64,000 nt of DNA. Origin: Pseudomonadota bacterium. Its GTDB lineage: Bacteria; Pseudomonadota; Gammaproteobacteria; Pseudomonadales; Azotimanducaceae. The notes below the pieces were generated by a model. That model ran no database searches. It was not told the DNA's origin and saw nothing but the letters and a program-made list of their open reading frames with translations. The stretch spans positions 32,083 through 96,082 of the forward strand of contig JAQBUI010000008.1 of assembly GCA_027624035.1 (NCBI GenBank). Reading direction: 5' to 3'. Below, piece by piece: positions 50,176 through 59,644 of the stretch. The translations under genes were made by a program, and so were the position numbers. Each line of letters begins with the position of its first letter. The stretch's first letter is position 1.

Positions 50176-51950
50176 CCGAAGCTCTCGACATCAAGCCGGG
50201 CGCCGACGTCCTCACCTGACCTGATCGCAGTCTCGTAGCCCTGATATCGGGGCAGCACCTGGGTCATGTAGAAGCGGGCGGCCGTAAGCTTACGCTGATA
50301 GAAACCGACATCACCCTTGCCGGCACCAAGCTGGCCGATCGCCGCCTGGGCGCTGCGAGCCATATACCATGCTCCACAGATGTAGCCCATCATCATCAGA
50401 AAGTTGAACGCCACACGCCCTACAAAGTGAGGATCCTCGTCGGCGCGGTCGAGAATCAGGCTGGTGATCGATTTCAGGGCCTGGGCCGCCGGGGCCAGGG
50501 CCGAACCGAATCCTGATAGCGCCTTGTCTTCGGCCATCTCGTCAATCGTTGTAGCGATATCCTCCAGCAGGGAGTTGATCCCGGCGCCCTGATCCCGGAT
50601 GAGCTTGCGGGACACCAGGTCATTTGCCTGGATTCCGTTGGTGCCCTCATAGATGGCCGTGATTCGGGCATCACGATAGTGCTGGGCGACACCCGTTTCC
50701 TCGATAAAGCCCATACCCCCATGGACCTGAATGGCGAGCGAAGTGATCTCGTTCACGAGTTCAGTACTCCATGCCTTGACGATGGGCGTCAACAGGCCAA
50801 ATCGCTGCTCGTGAAGCTCCCGCTGCTCGCTCGTGTCGGCCCGATGACGAGCGTCATAGCTGACCGCGCCCTCATAGGCCATGGCCCGCATTGCCTGGGT
50901 CAGGGACATCATCAACATGAGCATTCGCTGGACATCCGCATGGGCAATGATCTTTGCGGGCGCACCGGTGGCGGCATCGACACCCTGAACCCGTTCCCGG
51001 GCGTAGGCAAGTGCATCCTGGAAGGCCCGCTCCGACAACGCGACGGCCTGTAATCCGACTTCCAGGCGCGCATGATTCATGAGGGTGAACATGCAGGCGA
51101 GGCCCTGCCCCGGTTCACCGATGAGATAGCCGATGGCTCCATCGGCCTCACCAAAACTCATGGCGCAGGTCGGCGAGCCGTGGATGCCCAGTTTTTTCTC
51201 GACCCCTATTGCCTTCAAGTCATTGCGTACGCCAATCTCGCCGTCGGCATTCACCAGATACTTGGGAACCAGAAACAGTGACAGACCCTTGACTCCGGGC
51301 GGGGCATCCACCATTGGCGCCAGCACGATATGCACGATGTTCTCCGCCATGGGATGTTCACCCCAGGTGATAAAGACCTTCTGGCCGCGGATTCGATAGT
51401 GATCTCCCTCTGGGTCGGCCCTGGTCCTGAGGCTGGATAAATCCGAGCCGGCATGAGGCTCGGTCAGGTTCATGGTGGCGCTCCATTGTCCGGTCACCAG
51501 TTTCGGCAGGTAGCGGTCCTTGAGTTCATCACTGGCATGGCTGGTCAGTGCCTCAATGGCCCCGGATGTCAGCAACGGGCAGAGGGCCAGGGACGTACAC
51601 GCGCTGTTCCACATCTCGCTGACCGCCATATGCAACACGAACGGCAGGCCCTGGCCCCCGTATTCGACCGGTTGTGCCAGCCCCTGCCAGCCATTGTCCA
51701 CGAAACGGGAATAGGCCTCGGCAAATCCGCTGGGCAGTACGACCTCATCATCCTGCAGGCGCACGCCCTCGGCGTCACCCACGCGGTTCAGGGGGCCAAA
51801 GATGTCTGTCGCGAACTTTCCCGCCTCGCCCAGAATGGCTTCCACAAATTCCTCTGTCAGTTCCGGGTGCCGCTTTTGCACCCCCGGAAAGTCCAGCACC
51901 TCGCGCAACACAAACGCCATATCGGAAACCGGGGCAACGTAATCGACCAT
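50172..51950 (-). CDS. acyl-CoA dehydrogenase, long DmdC/FadE-like type
   Basis: 592 residues, longer than classical enzymes (about 390) and typical of the DmdC-like group with an added C-terminal domain. An N-terminal FVLREVLDFPG block is followed by YGGQGLPFVLHMAVSEMWNS, TMNLTEPHAGSDLSSLRTRA, GQKVFITWGEHPMAENIVHI, LGIHGSPTCAMSFGEADGAI, HARLEVGLQAVALSERAFQD, VHGGMGFIEETGVAQHYRDA and ITAIYEGTNGIQANDLVSRK, and a late helical domain. Oxidises an acyl-CoA (3-methylmercaptopropionyl-CoA in characterised DmdC; substrate here unknown). Coupled to the downstream TetR gene; divergent from the SDR. Confidence 0.93.
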   Translation of the reverse strand: MVDYVAPVSDMAFVLREVLDFPGVQKRHPELTEEFVEAILGEAGKFATDIFGPLNRVGDAEGVRLQDDEVVLPSGFAEAYSRFVDNGWQGLAQPVEYGGQGLPFVLHMAVSEMWNSACTSLALCPLLTSGAIEALTSHASDELKDRYLPKLVTGQWSATMNLTEPHAGSDLSSLRTRADPEGDHYRIRGQKVFITWGEHPMAENIVHIVLAPMVDAPPGVKGLSLFLVPKYLVNADGEIGVRNDLKAIGVEKKLGIHGSPTCAMSFGEADGAIGYLIGEPGQGLACMFTLMNHARLEVGLQAVALSERAFQDALAYARERVQGVDAATGAPAKIIAHADVQRMLMLMMSLTQAMRAMAYEGAVSYDARHRADTSEQRELHEQRFGLLTPIVKAWSTELVNEITSLAIQVHGGMGFIEETGVAQHYRDARITAIYEGTNGIQANDLVSRKLIRDQGAGINSLLEDIATTIDEMAEDKALSGFGSALAPAAQALKSITSLILDRADEDPHFVGRVAFNFLMMMGYICGAWYMARSAQAAIGQLGAGKGDVGFYQRKLTAARFYMTQVLPRYQGYETAIRSGEDVGARLDVESFG

Positions 51951-52080
51951 GGTCAGTTCATCCCTTTACCAGGCTCGAGAACTTATTTGTTTCGAGCAAG
52001 TAAGTCAATCCTGCTGAACGGCAAGCGGCTTGAGTGCCGCAGCGGATGGACCGCATCTTCCTCCGAATCTTGCATAAAGC

Positions 52081-52111
52081 CTTGAGCGTGCCGGTTTCAG
52101 GCACGCTCAAG
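52081..52111. repeat. perfect 12-bp hairpin of the REP family
   Basis: CTTGAGCGTGCC and GGCACGCTCAAG flank the loop GGTTTCA. It contains AGCCTTGAGCGTG (from 52078), the same core as the 18-bp array at 12599. It sits in the divergent promoter gap of the acyl-CoA dehydrogenase and SDR genes, so a transcription end role is unlikely. Confidence 0.7.
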
Positions 52112-52124
52112 CTGTTCTGATGAT

Positions 52125-52180
52125 GGCAGTCCGGTATACTTCCCGCCGACGGCGTGCCTGGGTACACGCATGGCTTTTGA
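52125..52180. repeat. partial, degenerate REP-like copy
   Basis: GGCAGTCCGGTATACTTCCC, GCCGACGGCGTGCCTGGGTA and CACGCATGGCTTTT follow the inner part of the 90-bp repeat (GTCCGGAAACTTCCCGGCAC, ACGGCGTGCCCGACCCGGGC). Truncated on the left. Just upstream of the SDR gene. Confidence 0.6.
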
Positions 52181-52224
52181 CACACAGAGCGCCCGATGAC
52201 TCGGGCTATGAGAGGACGTTTTAC

Positions 52225-52995
52225 ATGGACATCAACGACAAGATTGCGATCATCACCGGCGGCGCGTCGGGGCTTGGGGAAGCGACTGCCAGAAGAATCA
52301 CCGGCATGGGTGCCAAAGTCGCCATCTTCGATCTCAACGAAGACAAGGGCCGGGCGCTCGCCACCGAGTTGGGCGAAAACGCCATGTTTCAAAAGGTCAA
52401 TGTCACCAGCGAAGAAGAGGTCGCCAGCGCCATCGCCGCCACTGTTGCCCAGTTTGGTGGCATCCACATCTGCTGCAACTTCGCGGGTATCGGGAGCGCG
52501 ATCCGTACCGTTGGCCGCAATGGACCGCATCCGCTGGATCGGTTCAGATTCGTGATCGAGATCAACCTGATCGGGACTTTCAACGTGCTGCGCCTCGCGG
52601 CCGCAGAAATGGTCAAGAATGAACCCTATAACCAATACGGCGGACGGGGCTGCATCATCAACACCGCATCGGTCGCAGCATTTGAAGGGCAGATCGGTCA
52701 GGCTGCATACAGCGCGTCAAAGGGAGGCGTGGTCGGTATGACCCTGCCGATCGCCCGGGACCTCGCCAGCATGGGCATTCGGGTCAATACCATTGTGCCA
52801 GGCCTGATCAATACGCCGTTGCTTCAAGGCGCGGGCCAGCAGGTCATTGACTCACTGGCTGCTCAGGTGCTGAATCCAAAACGCCTCGGCGAGGCAGATG
52901 AAATCGCTCATGTGGCGGTGATGCTGATGGAAAACGAATACATGAATGGTGAAAGTGTGCGGATGGACGGCGGCATCAGGATGCAGCCCAAGTAA
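52225..52995 (+). CDS. short-chain dehydrogenase, HSD10/3-hydroxy-2-methylbutyryl-CoA dehydrogenase-like
   Basis: 256 residues from ATG 52225 with AGAGGA upstream. N-terminal NAD-binding IAIITGGASGLGEATARRIT, acidic DLNEDKGRALATEL (NAD preference), CCNFAGIGSA, catalytic Ser in INTASVAAFEGQ and the YSASKGG Tyr-Lys pair, and the C-terminal IVPGLINTPLLQGAG. The overall pattern is that of type-2 3-hydroxyacyl-CoA dehydrogenases acting in isoleucine and branched fatty-acid breakdown, fitting the adjacent propionyl-CoA genes. Convergent with meaB. Confidence 0.9.
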   Translation: MDINDKIAIITGGASGLGEATARRITGMGAKVAIFDLNEDKGRALATELGENAMFQKVNVTSEEEVASAIAATVAQFGGIHICCNFAGIGSAIRTVGRNGPHPLDRFRFVIEINLIGTFNVLRLAAAEMVKNEPYNQYGGRGCIINTASVAAFEGQIGQAAYSASKGGVVGMTLPIARDLASMGIRVNTIVPGLINTPLLQGAGQQVIDSLAAQVLNPKRLGEADEIAHVAVMLMENEYMNGESVRMDGGIRMQPK

Positions 52996-53027
52996 CGCCT
53001 CATTGGTTTGTGGTAAGTGGTGAGTCA

Positions 53028-53993
53028 TCAGCCGAGCAGCTTCGCGACCACCTGTTCTGCCGCCCTGAGTGGGGTCATGTTGCCCGACCTGACCTCATCC
53101 TCAAGGTGACGATAGTGATCGGCGAGTTCATTGCCTTGCAACCTGCGCTCGATCTCGAGGTTCACCAGGCGCTTCATCCAGGCGAGGCTCTGTTGGCGCC
53201 GCATGTCGATCAGTCTGTTGTCCTCATGCATCCAGCCAAAGTACTCGCTGATCATGGCCCAGATGTCTTCAAGGCGAGTCTTCTCAAGGGCTGAGCAGGT
53301 CAGCACCCGGGGCTTCCATTCATCTGCACCTCGCAACATGTCGAACGCGCTCTGGTAGTAGGACCTTGCCTGATTCGCAAGTGAAATGCTGTCACCATCG
53401 GCCTTGTTGATCACGATGGCATCCACCAGTTCCGTGATGCCACGTTTGATGCCCTGGAGTTCATCGCCGGCATTAGGAACCATCAGCAGCAGAAAGAAAT
53501 CCACCATGCCGTGGACCTCGACCTCGGATTGCCCAACCCCTACTGTCTCCACCAGCACCACGTCATAGCCCGCGGCCTCGCACAGCAGAATGGTTTCACG
53601 GGTTCGTTGTGCGATACCCCCCATGATCCCTGATGATGGTGACGGTCGAATGAACGCCTGCGGCACTCTGGATAGCTCGGGCATTCGCGTCTTGTCACCG
53701 AGGATACTGCCACCGCCAACGGGTGAACTGGGGTCGACTGCCAACACCGCCACCCGCCGGCCAAGGCCAATCAGATAGAGCCCGAATGCTTCAATGAAGG
53801 TGGATTTTCCAACCCCCGGGACACCGGAGATCCCGATCCGACAACTCGCCCCGGTAACGGGGAGAATCTGTTCGATCAGGTCATTGGCCCTGTTCCGGTC
53901 ATCCGGGCGTTTGCTCTCGACCAGGGTAATGGCTTTTGCCAGCGCCCTGCGATCTCCAGCCATCAGCGCGTCAACTGAAGGGCCTTCAGCCAT
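53028..53993 (-). CDS. meaB: methylmalonyl-CoA mutase-associated GTPase MeaB (ArgK family)
   Basis: 321 residues. P-loop [17 protein letters not shown] (about 57-73), switch region [20 protein letters not shown], and the base-specificity motif [10 protein letters not shown]. Ends with KARRL-type helical dimerisation ([20 protein letters not shown]). Loads adenosylcobalamin into the mutase and protects it from inactivation. Its start overlaps the mutase stop by eight bases (53986-53993), so the two are translationally coupled. Confidence 0.95.
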   Translation of the reverse strand: MAEGPSVDALMAGDRRALAKAITLVESKRPDDRNRANDLIEQILPVTGASCRIGISGVPGVGKSTFIEAFGLYLIGLGRRVAVLAVDPSSPVGGGSILGDKTRMPELSRVPQAFIRPSPSSGIMGGIAQRTRETILLCEAAGYDVVLVETVGVGQSEVEVHGMVDFFLLLMVPNAGDELQGIKRGITELVDAIVINKADGDSISLANQARSYYQSAFDMLRGADEWKPRVLTCSALEKTRLEDIWAMISEYFGWMHEDNRLIDMRRQQSLAWMKRLVNLEIERRLQGNELADHYRHLEDEVRSGNMTPLRAAEQVVAKLLG

Positions 53994-56148
53994 CGAGCGC
54001 GGCTTCTATTGTGTCGAGCACCGCCTGGGCTGCCTCGGGAATCGGCGTTCCAGGTCCGAAAATACCGCTCACACCCGCGTTACGCAGGAAATCATAGTCC
54101 TGCTTTGGAATGACACCCCCAACGATCACGATGATGTCGTCGGCCCCTGCCGCCTTCAGCGCGTCGATCAGCTGGGGCACCATGGTCTTGTGCCCGGCAG
54201 TCTGTGATGACACGCCTACCACATGCACGTCATTCTCGATCGCCTGCTGCGCCACCTCCGAGGGGATGGAGAACATGGGAGACAGGTCGATATCGAAACC
54301 GGCGTCAGCGAACGCCGTGGCAATCACTTTCGCGCCGCGATCATGCCCATCCTGGCCCATCTTGCAGACCAGCATCCTGGGGCGCCTGCCATGGCGCTGG
54401 TCGAATGCCCTGACACGTTCGGAGATCGCCTGCCAGCCTTCATCATCCTCATACATGCCGCCATAGACTCCTGAAATGGTCTTTGCCTGGGCCTCATAGC
54501 GGCCCCAGACTTTCTCCATGGCAAAGGATACTTCACCCACAGTGGCGCGCGCCCGCATCGCATCGATCGCCAGGGAAAGCAAGTTGCCCTCGCCGGTCTC
54601 TGCACTCCTGGTGATCCCGGCCAGCAACTGCTCTACCTTCTCCTGGTCACGCTGGCCCTTGATCTCCTGCAGCCTGGACAGCTGTTTGGCCATGACCGCG
54701 GAATTATCGATTTCAAGCACATCCACAGATTCCTCTTCACTACTGCGGTACTTGTTGACACCGACAATCACGTTCTCGCCCCGGTCTATCATCGCCTGCT
54801 TGCGTGCGGCCGCCTCCTCAATGCGGAGCTTGGGCAACCCGGATTCAATGGCACGTGCCATTCCTCCATGGGACTCGACCTCTTCGATCAGCTGCCAGGC
54901 CTTGTCCGCTACCGCCTGGGTCAGGGATTCCATCATGTATGATCCACCCCATGGATCAATCACGTCGGTGATCCCGGTTTCCTCCTGCAGGATCAGCTGG
55001 GTGTTGCGTGCGATCCGTGACGCGGACCGGGACGGCAGCGCGATGGCCTCATCCAGCGCATTGGTATGCAGCGACTGGGTGCCACCGAACACCGCCGCCA
55101 TCGCCTCTATGGTCGTCCGGACCACGTTGTTGTAGGGGTCCTGCTCGGTCAGTGACCAGCCTGACGTCTGACTATGGGTGCGCAGCATCTTGGACCTGGG
55201 GTTTGCCGGTTCAAACTCATCAACAATTCTGGACCACAGCAACCGCGCGGCGCGCAGCTTTGCGATCTCGATGTAGAAGTTCATGCCAATGCCCCAGAAG
55301 AAGGACAGTCGCGGCGCAAAGTCATCGATGGCGAGGCCTGCCGCCAGTGCGGTACGGATATATTCCTTGCCATCCGCCAATGTATAGGCGAGTTCCAGCG
55401 CCGCATCGGCTCCCGCTTCCTGAATGTGATATCCAGAGATGGAGATGGTATTGAACCTCGGCATGTTGGCGGTGCAGTGGGAGATGATGTCACCAATGAT
55501 CCGCATGGAAGGGACCGGCGGGTAAATGTAGGTATTGCGAACCAGGAATTCCTTCAGGATATCGTTCTGAATGGTGCCCGCCAGAGCGGCCTGGTCCACG
55601 CCCTGTTCTTCGGCGGCAACCACATAGCCGGCCAGAATAGGCAGCACTGCCCCATTCATGGTCATCGACACAGACACCTCGCCCAGTGGTATGCCGTCAA
55701 ACAGGATCTTCATGTCTTCCACGGAATCCACCGCGACGCCAGCCTTGCCGACATCGTGAGAGACTCGTTCATGATCCGAGTCGTAACCCCGATGGGTGGG
55801 CAGGTCAAAGGCGACGGAAATGCCCTGGCCGCCGTCAGCCAGCGCCTGGCGATAGAACTCATTGGACTCTTCTGCGGTCGAGAATCCCGCGTACTGACGG
55901 ATGGTCCAGGGCCGGCCCGCATACATCGTCGCCTGCGGTCCGCGAATATAGGGTTCAAGTCCCGGCATGGTATCGGTGTATTGCAGCCGCTCCAGGTCGG
56001 CGGCGGTATAGAGCGGCTTTTGTTCAATCCCCTCGGGCGTGGCCCGGCTTAAGGAGTCGAGTGGCTTGCCCCGGAGTTGCTCGCTCGCTGCTGCCTGCCA
56101 GTCGGAAATACCGGCTGTCGGTGCCTTATAGGTCTTCTTGTCACTCAT
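53986..56148 (-). CDS. scpA: methylmalonyl-CoA mutase, single-chain
   Basis: 720 residues, the size of homodimeric mutases such as E. coli ScpA. The substrate-binding N-terminal region has [20 protein letters not shown] and [20 protein letters not shown], then [20 protein letters not shown], GNxNDVKKE-type [40 protein letters not shown], and [20 protein letters not shown]. The C-terminal B12 domain carries [20 protein letters not shown] (lower-ligand His) and [11 protein letters not shown]. Converts methylmalonyl-CoA to succinyl-CoA. Follows the epimerase by 26 bases and overlaps meaB. Confidence 0.97.
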   Translation of the reverse strand: MSDKKTYKAPTAGISDWQAAASEQLRGKPLDSLSRATPEGIEQKPLYTAADLERLQYTDTMPGLEPYIRGPQATMYAGRPWTIRQYAGFSTAEESNEFYRQALADGGQGISVAFDLPTHRGYDSDHERVSHDVGKAGVAVDSVEDMKILFDGIPLGEVSVSMTMNGAVLPILAGYVVAAEEQGVDQAALAGTIQNDILKEFLVRNTYIYPPVPSMRIIGDIISHCTANMPRFNTISISGYHIQEAGADAALELAYTLADGKEYIRTALAAGLAIDDFAPRLSFFWGIGMNFYIEIAKLRAARLLWSRIVDEFEPANPRSKMLRTHSQTSGWSLTEQDPYNNVVRTTIEAMAAVFGGTQSLHTNALDEAIALPSRSASRIARNTQLILQEETGITDVIDPWGGSYMMESLTQAVADKAWQLIEEVESHGGMARAIESGLPKLRIEEAAARKQAMIDRGENVIVGVNKYRSSEEESVDVLEIDNSAVMAKQLSRLQEIKGQRDQEKVEQLLAGITRSAETGEGNLLSLAIDAMRARATVGEVSFAMEKVWGRYEAQAKTISGVYGGMYEDDEGWQAISERVRAFDQRHGRRPRMLVCKMGQDGHDRGAKVIATAFADAGFDIDLSPMFSIPSEVAQQAIENDVHVVGVSSQTAGHKTMVPQLIDALKAAGADDIIVIVGGVIPKQDYDFLRNAGVSGIFGPGTPIPEAAQAVLDTIEAALDG

Positions 56149-56174
56149 GTCGTATCACCCTGTCTCATGTCGTT

Positions 56175-56588
56175 TCACCCGTCATGGGGCGCCTGTTCGT
56201 TCAATTCGATCAACACCCCGTCGCAGGATCGGGGATGAATAAAGATCACCCGGGTATTGTGGGCACCAAGGGAGGGCTCGTCCGAGAGAAACTGGTAGCC
56301 CTTTTCCTTCAGCCGCTCGATATCAGCGTCAAGGTCATCGCTGGCAAAGCAGATGTGATGGATCCCCGGACCACGCTTCTCCAGATACTTGACCAGCGGA
56401 CCGCCACCGGCGAGGGGGTGGACCAGTTCGATGCTGGTACCGTCCACCGGGAAAAATGCTGTCGTGGTCTGGGCAGCCACAACATCCTCTTTACCGTCGA
56501 AAGACAGCCCGAAGTCGTTCATGAAACGCTCGATGGCCTTCGACAAATCGGGCACCGCGATGGCAATGTGGTCCAGGGAGACGATCAT
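56175..56588 (-). CDS. mce: methylmalonyl-CoA epimerase
   Basis: 137 residues, normal size. VOC-fold motifs: MIVSLDHIAIAVPDLSKAIE with the metal His, FFPVDGTSIELVHPLAG, GPGIHHICFASDDLDADIER, GAHNTRVIFIHPRSCDGVLI and the C-terminal IELNEQ with the metal Glu. Interconverts (S)- and (R)-methylmalonyl-CoA between the carboxylase and the mutase. First gene of the mce-mutase-meaB operon; possible operator repeats lie upstream at 56636-56700. Confidence 0.95.
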   Translation of the reverse strand: MIVSLDHIAIAVPDLSKAIERFMNDFGLSFDGKEDVVAAQTTTAFFPVDGTSIELVHPLAGGGPLVKYLEKRGPGIHHICFASDDLDADIERLKEKGYQFLSDEPSLGAHNTRVIFIHPRSCDGVLIELNEQAPHDG

Positions 56589-56635
56589 CAGTCCTTTTCC
56601 TCTTTGGTTAGATTTACCGCTTCATGCATCGTGAT

Positions 56636-56700
56636 ATACGCGTATCGTGGATGACCATGTACCTCGTTACGTACATGGCACATACATAGCCTATACATGG
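56636..56700 (-). promoter_or_regulatory. candidate operator cluster upstream of the epimerase-mutase operon
   Basis: CCATGTAC (56655-56662) and GTACATGG (56671-56678) form an 8-bp inverted repeat with an eight-base spacer. A third half-site TACATGG lies at 56694-56700, and ATACGCGTAT at 56636-56645 is a ten-base palindrome. All lie 48-112 bases before the epimerase ATG in the 185-base gap, where a repressor or activator would bind. The regulator is not identified; the TetR protein at 49564 is one possibility. Confidence 0.5.
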
Positions 56701-56773
56701 CGCTATGGCTGCTCATTGGTCCCTTCATCTGAATCGCCGTTTGTCCGGTGGGTGGTTTGCTGTTGGTCCGGCT

Positions 56774-59644
56774 CTATTTGTCGGGCATACCTACGAAGCG
56801 GAGAAATTGCTCTGTGCCCTGGCGGATTCGCGCGGCCGCATCGGCACCGGACTCGGGCGCCGCATCGTCGTCCGGCGTGACGCCCAGCACCACATCACCT
56901 CGCTTGATGATGGTGGCGTCAGTATCAACCATAACGGCATCTACGGTGCCGGAAAACGGTGCGTAGACCTTGTTGAACATTTTCATCACCTCAATGATAA
57001 ACAGAGGATCACCCTTCTCGAAGTGGTCACCCACATTCACAAAGGTATCGCGGTCGGGCGCTTCCCTTGAATAATACATGCCTCCTGAGGGGGCCAGGAT
57101 CTCATTACCCGATGCCGGCGGTGGCGGCGATAGTGCCTTCATGCTTGCCTGCCTGGTTTCGCTGTCACGTAATCGCTCGGGCACTGCGACGGACAAATCC
57201 GGGTTGACCACCAGATCAAGAAAACCCGATTTTTTACCCACATAGGGCAGCACAGCCAGGATTTCCATGCCGAGTTGATAGCCTTGATGGGCCGCCTGCA
57301 CCGCCTCCGCATCAGCACCAAAGGCCTGCCCGCCATCAGCCAGCGCTGCCGTCACCTCGGACCAGTCATCGGTATCAAGACGTTCGCAAACGGTCTCATA
57401 GAAGGCCAGTGCATCTGCGAGCAGTTCCTGATCATGATCCCATATCACGTACAGCGCGGGCTGCCCTCCGGAATCGTCCATGTTGAGATAGTGATACAGG
57501 TCCCGAAGTACCACAACGGGATTGGTTTGCCAGCAGATGCCCGCGCCCGATGCGTCGTCGCCTCCGGCGTCTGTAAAGTCAAAGTGTCGCCGATTCACCG
57601 ATAGCCAGCCCGCAAGAAAGTGCGGCTCAGCAAACAGCGCATTAATGGCGCGCGCCATCAGGCTCGCCTTGCGATCCATGATGGCTGTGACCGCCGGGGC
57701 AGCGCCCTGCCCCAGGGTGGTTCGATAATGGCGGCTGATGCGATCCCATGCCGCGACGATGTCCAGGTTTCCGGCCTCCTGGCACAGTTGACCGACGGCA
57801 GTCAGATAATGACCAACCAGGCTGGTGGCCGGCCGTGCCTGAATATCCTGACCCATGATCCAGCACAGCAGCCCGTACTGAAACTGCAGGTTGGTTTCCA
57901 GATTCACGCCGCCGAGCCTGGTCCGCCGCAATATTTCAGCCATGCGGGCAAAGCACTCACGGCGGTCATCACCGGTAGTCAGCAGCAGCGCAATGTTGGA
58001 ATCGTAGGCGCCCGCCAGGTGGTACTTCATGAACACATCGGTATCGGGATTGTGCAGGCAGATACCCTGATCATCACGAATCTCATGGTCTATGGCCGGT
58101 GACCAGTCCGTGACCATGCCGCCGGCATGAGGCTTCAATGCGCCGTCGGTCGCATTTAATCGCACTTCTACCGCCACGCCCTGCCGTGGCACGCGCTCCG
58201 GTTTGGGCAGGCGCTCGCCGTGAACGGCCAGCAGCACCATCAATTCGACAATGGAGTGCACCGTAAACGACTCTGATACATTCTCTGGATTGACAAACTT
58301 CAGCCCATAACAAAGTTCCGTGACCCGGTGCTCCACCTGGACCCGGGTGTTCATCTCCATGAAAAAATGTCGATCCCGATCGACGATGCATTCAAAGGTG
58401 GACACAGAATCGAGCCCGACCGCGGCGCCGAACCGGGCGGCCTCAGATTCCATTCTGCGCAGGATCTCAAGGTCGGTCCGGAGTGCGGCCACTCTCTGCT
58501 GACTGCCAGCCCCTTGCTGCTCGGCAACCTCGATCGCCTGGGTGAGTTCTTCCTCGGTGACCGAGATTTCAAGCAGCTTCTGCTCGTTATTCTGCAGGCT
58601 GCAGTCCCGGCCACCCATCGTTATGCACCATTGACCGTTGCCCACCACCTGAATCTCCTGGTGACGCACGGTTTCAATATTCAGTTCGGCCAGCACGTTC
58701 TTGTTGTCGCCGACACCGCCTGCCTTGACCTCGGCCAATACCTCACGATACAGCGGCGCCACCTGAGCGGCCGCTGCCTCGATTCTCTGCTCCAGACTAC
58801 CTTCAAACTGGTCTGGACAGTTCAGGATGCGCTGCCCCTTGCCGCCACCCCCACCGATCGCCTTCAGTCGTATGCGATCCCCGGGACTGTCACTGAACAT
58901 CCTGTGGATCTGACGGGTCAGCGTTGCGGCGACCTCGTCTGCGGTGATCAGGTCAATACCCTTGTCGTAAGAGGCATTCAACACGGCCTCGGCCGCGTCA
59001 GCCAGATCAACATGTTGGCCGAGATTCACATCAAGATCATGGGCCTCCACCAGCGCCGACAGGGCCGCAGCATCACCCTGTTTCGACAGCAACGTCAGCA
59101 CCGTGGCATTGTCCACACCTGGAGTGACAGACACACCTACTTCCAACGCGGTGCGCTTGGCCAGATCCTTGCGACCGGCCTGGCGAATGGTGCTGGAACA
59201 TGGGCCGATGAAGTTGAGTCCCGCGGCCTCCAGACCAAGCACCAGTTCTTCATCTTCGGCCATGAATCCATAGCCGGCAAAGACGGCGTTGTAGCCATTG
59301 CGCCGGGCAATGCCGACGATCTGACGGATGCGGGCCTTTCGTTCCTCCCGGGTCGCCCCCGAATAATCGGTGACCCGGTGCACCCGGTCCGGATGGATCT
59401 GCTTGCGCAGCTCCGGCGACAGGGCGTTCGGATAGGTGATCGAGTCCCGCTCGGACAGCAGCATGCCATAGCCGGTGATATCCATTTCCTCGAACACATT
59501 CATCGCTTCGATACGGATCGGACCACGACAGATGATCAGCGGGCGCAGGCCCGGGCATGCAAAGGATCGCTCCCACGGGGTCCCCGCCGCACCACGGCGC
59601 CGGTTCTCGTGAGTTAGCGGATTACGAAGATACCAGTCCTGCAC
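56774..59644 (-). CDS. acyl-CoA carboxylase alpha subunit, biotin carboxylase with C-terminal biotin carrier
   Basis: 956 residues from GTG 59644, which shares a G with the upstream stop (TAGTG). ATP-grasp features: LKAIGGGGGKGQRILNCPDQ, RHQEIQVVGNGQWCITMGGR, and EMNTRVQVEHRVTELCYGLK. The biotinyl domain is near the end, with EVMKMFNKVYAPFSGTV; the biotin lysine is in the M-K-M motif, where E-V replaces the usual E-A. The first 45 residues and the start of the N-domain (LIICRGPIRIEAMNVFEEMD) differ from the usual NRGEIA start. A long central region (about 520-860) has no familiar domain. Carboxylates propionyl-CoA most likely, judged by the mutase operon next door. Confidence 0.87.
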   Translation of the reverse strand: MQDWYLRNPLTHENRRRGAAGTPWERSFACPGLRPLIICRGPIRIEAMNVFEEMDITGYGMLLSERDSITYPNALSPELRKQIHPDRVHRVTDYSGATREERKARIRQIVGIARRNGYNAVFAGYGFMAEDEELVLGLEAAGLNFIGPCSSTIRQAGRKDLAKRTALEVGVSVTPGVDNATVLTLLSKQGDAAALSALVEAHDLDVNLGQHVDLADAAEAVLNASYDKGIDLITADEVAATLTRQIHRMFSDSPGDRIRLKAIGGGGGKGQRILNCPDQFEGSLEQRIEAAAAQVAPLYREVLAEVKAGGVGDNKNVLAELNIETVRHQEIQVVGNGQWCITMGGRDCSLQNNEQKLLEISVTEEELTQAIEVAEQQGAGSQQRVAALRTDLEILRRMESEAARFGAAVGLDSVSTFECIVDRDRHFFMEMNTRVQVEHRVTELCYGLKFVNPENVSESFTVHSIVELMVLLAVHGERLPKPERVPRQGVAVEVRLNATDGALKPHAGGMVTDWSPAIDHEIRDDQGICLHNPDTDVFMKYHLAGAYDSNIALLLTTGDDRRECFARMAEILRRTRLGGVNLETNLQFQYGLLCWIMGQDIQARPATSLVGHYLTAVGQLCQEAGNLDIVAAWDRISRHYRTTLGQGAAPAVTAIMDRKASLMARAINALFAEPHFLAGWLSVNRRHFDFTDAGGDDASGAGICWQTNPVVVLRDLYHYLNMDDSGGQPALYVIWDHDQELLADALAFYETVCERLDTDDWSEVTAALADGGQAFGADAEAVQAAHQGYQLGMEILAVLPYVGKKSGFLDLVVNPDLSVAVPERLRDSETRQASMKALSPPPPASGNEILAPSGGMYYSREAPDRDTFVNVGDHFEKGDPLFIIEVMKMFNKVYAPFSGTVDAVMVDTDATIIKRGDVVLGVTPDDDAAPESGADAAARIRQGTEQFLRFVGMPDK

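Noticed and set aside
52081..52111. Intrinsic terminator
   Set aside because: It lies between two divergent gene starts and has no T run; it is better explained as part of the repeat family.
46249..56148. IcmF and the methylmalonyl-CoA mutase as a tandem gene duplication
   Set aside because: They belong to different mutase classes with different domain order and little similarity beyond shared folds.
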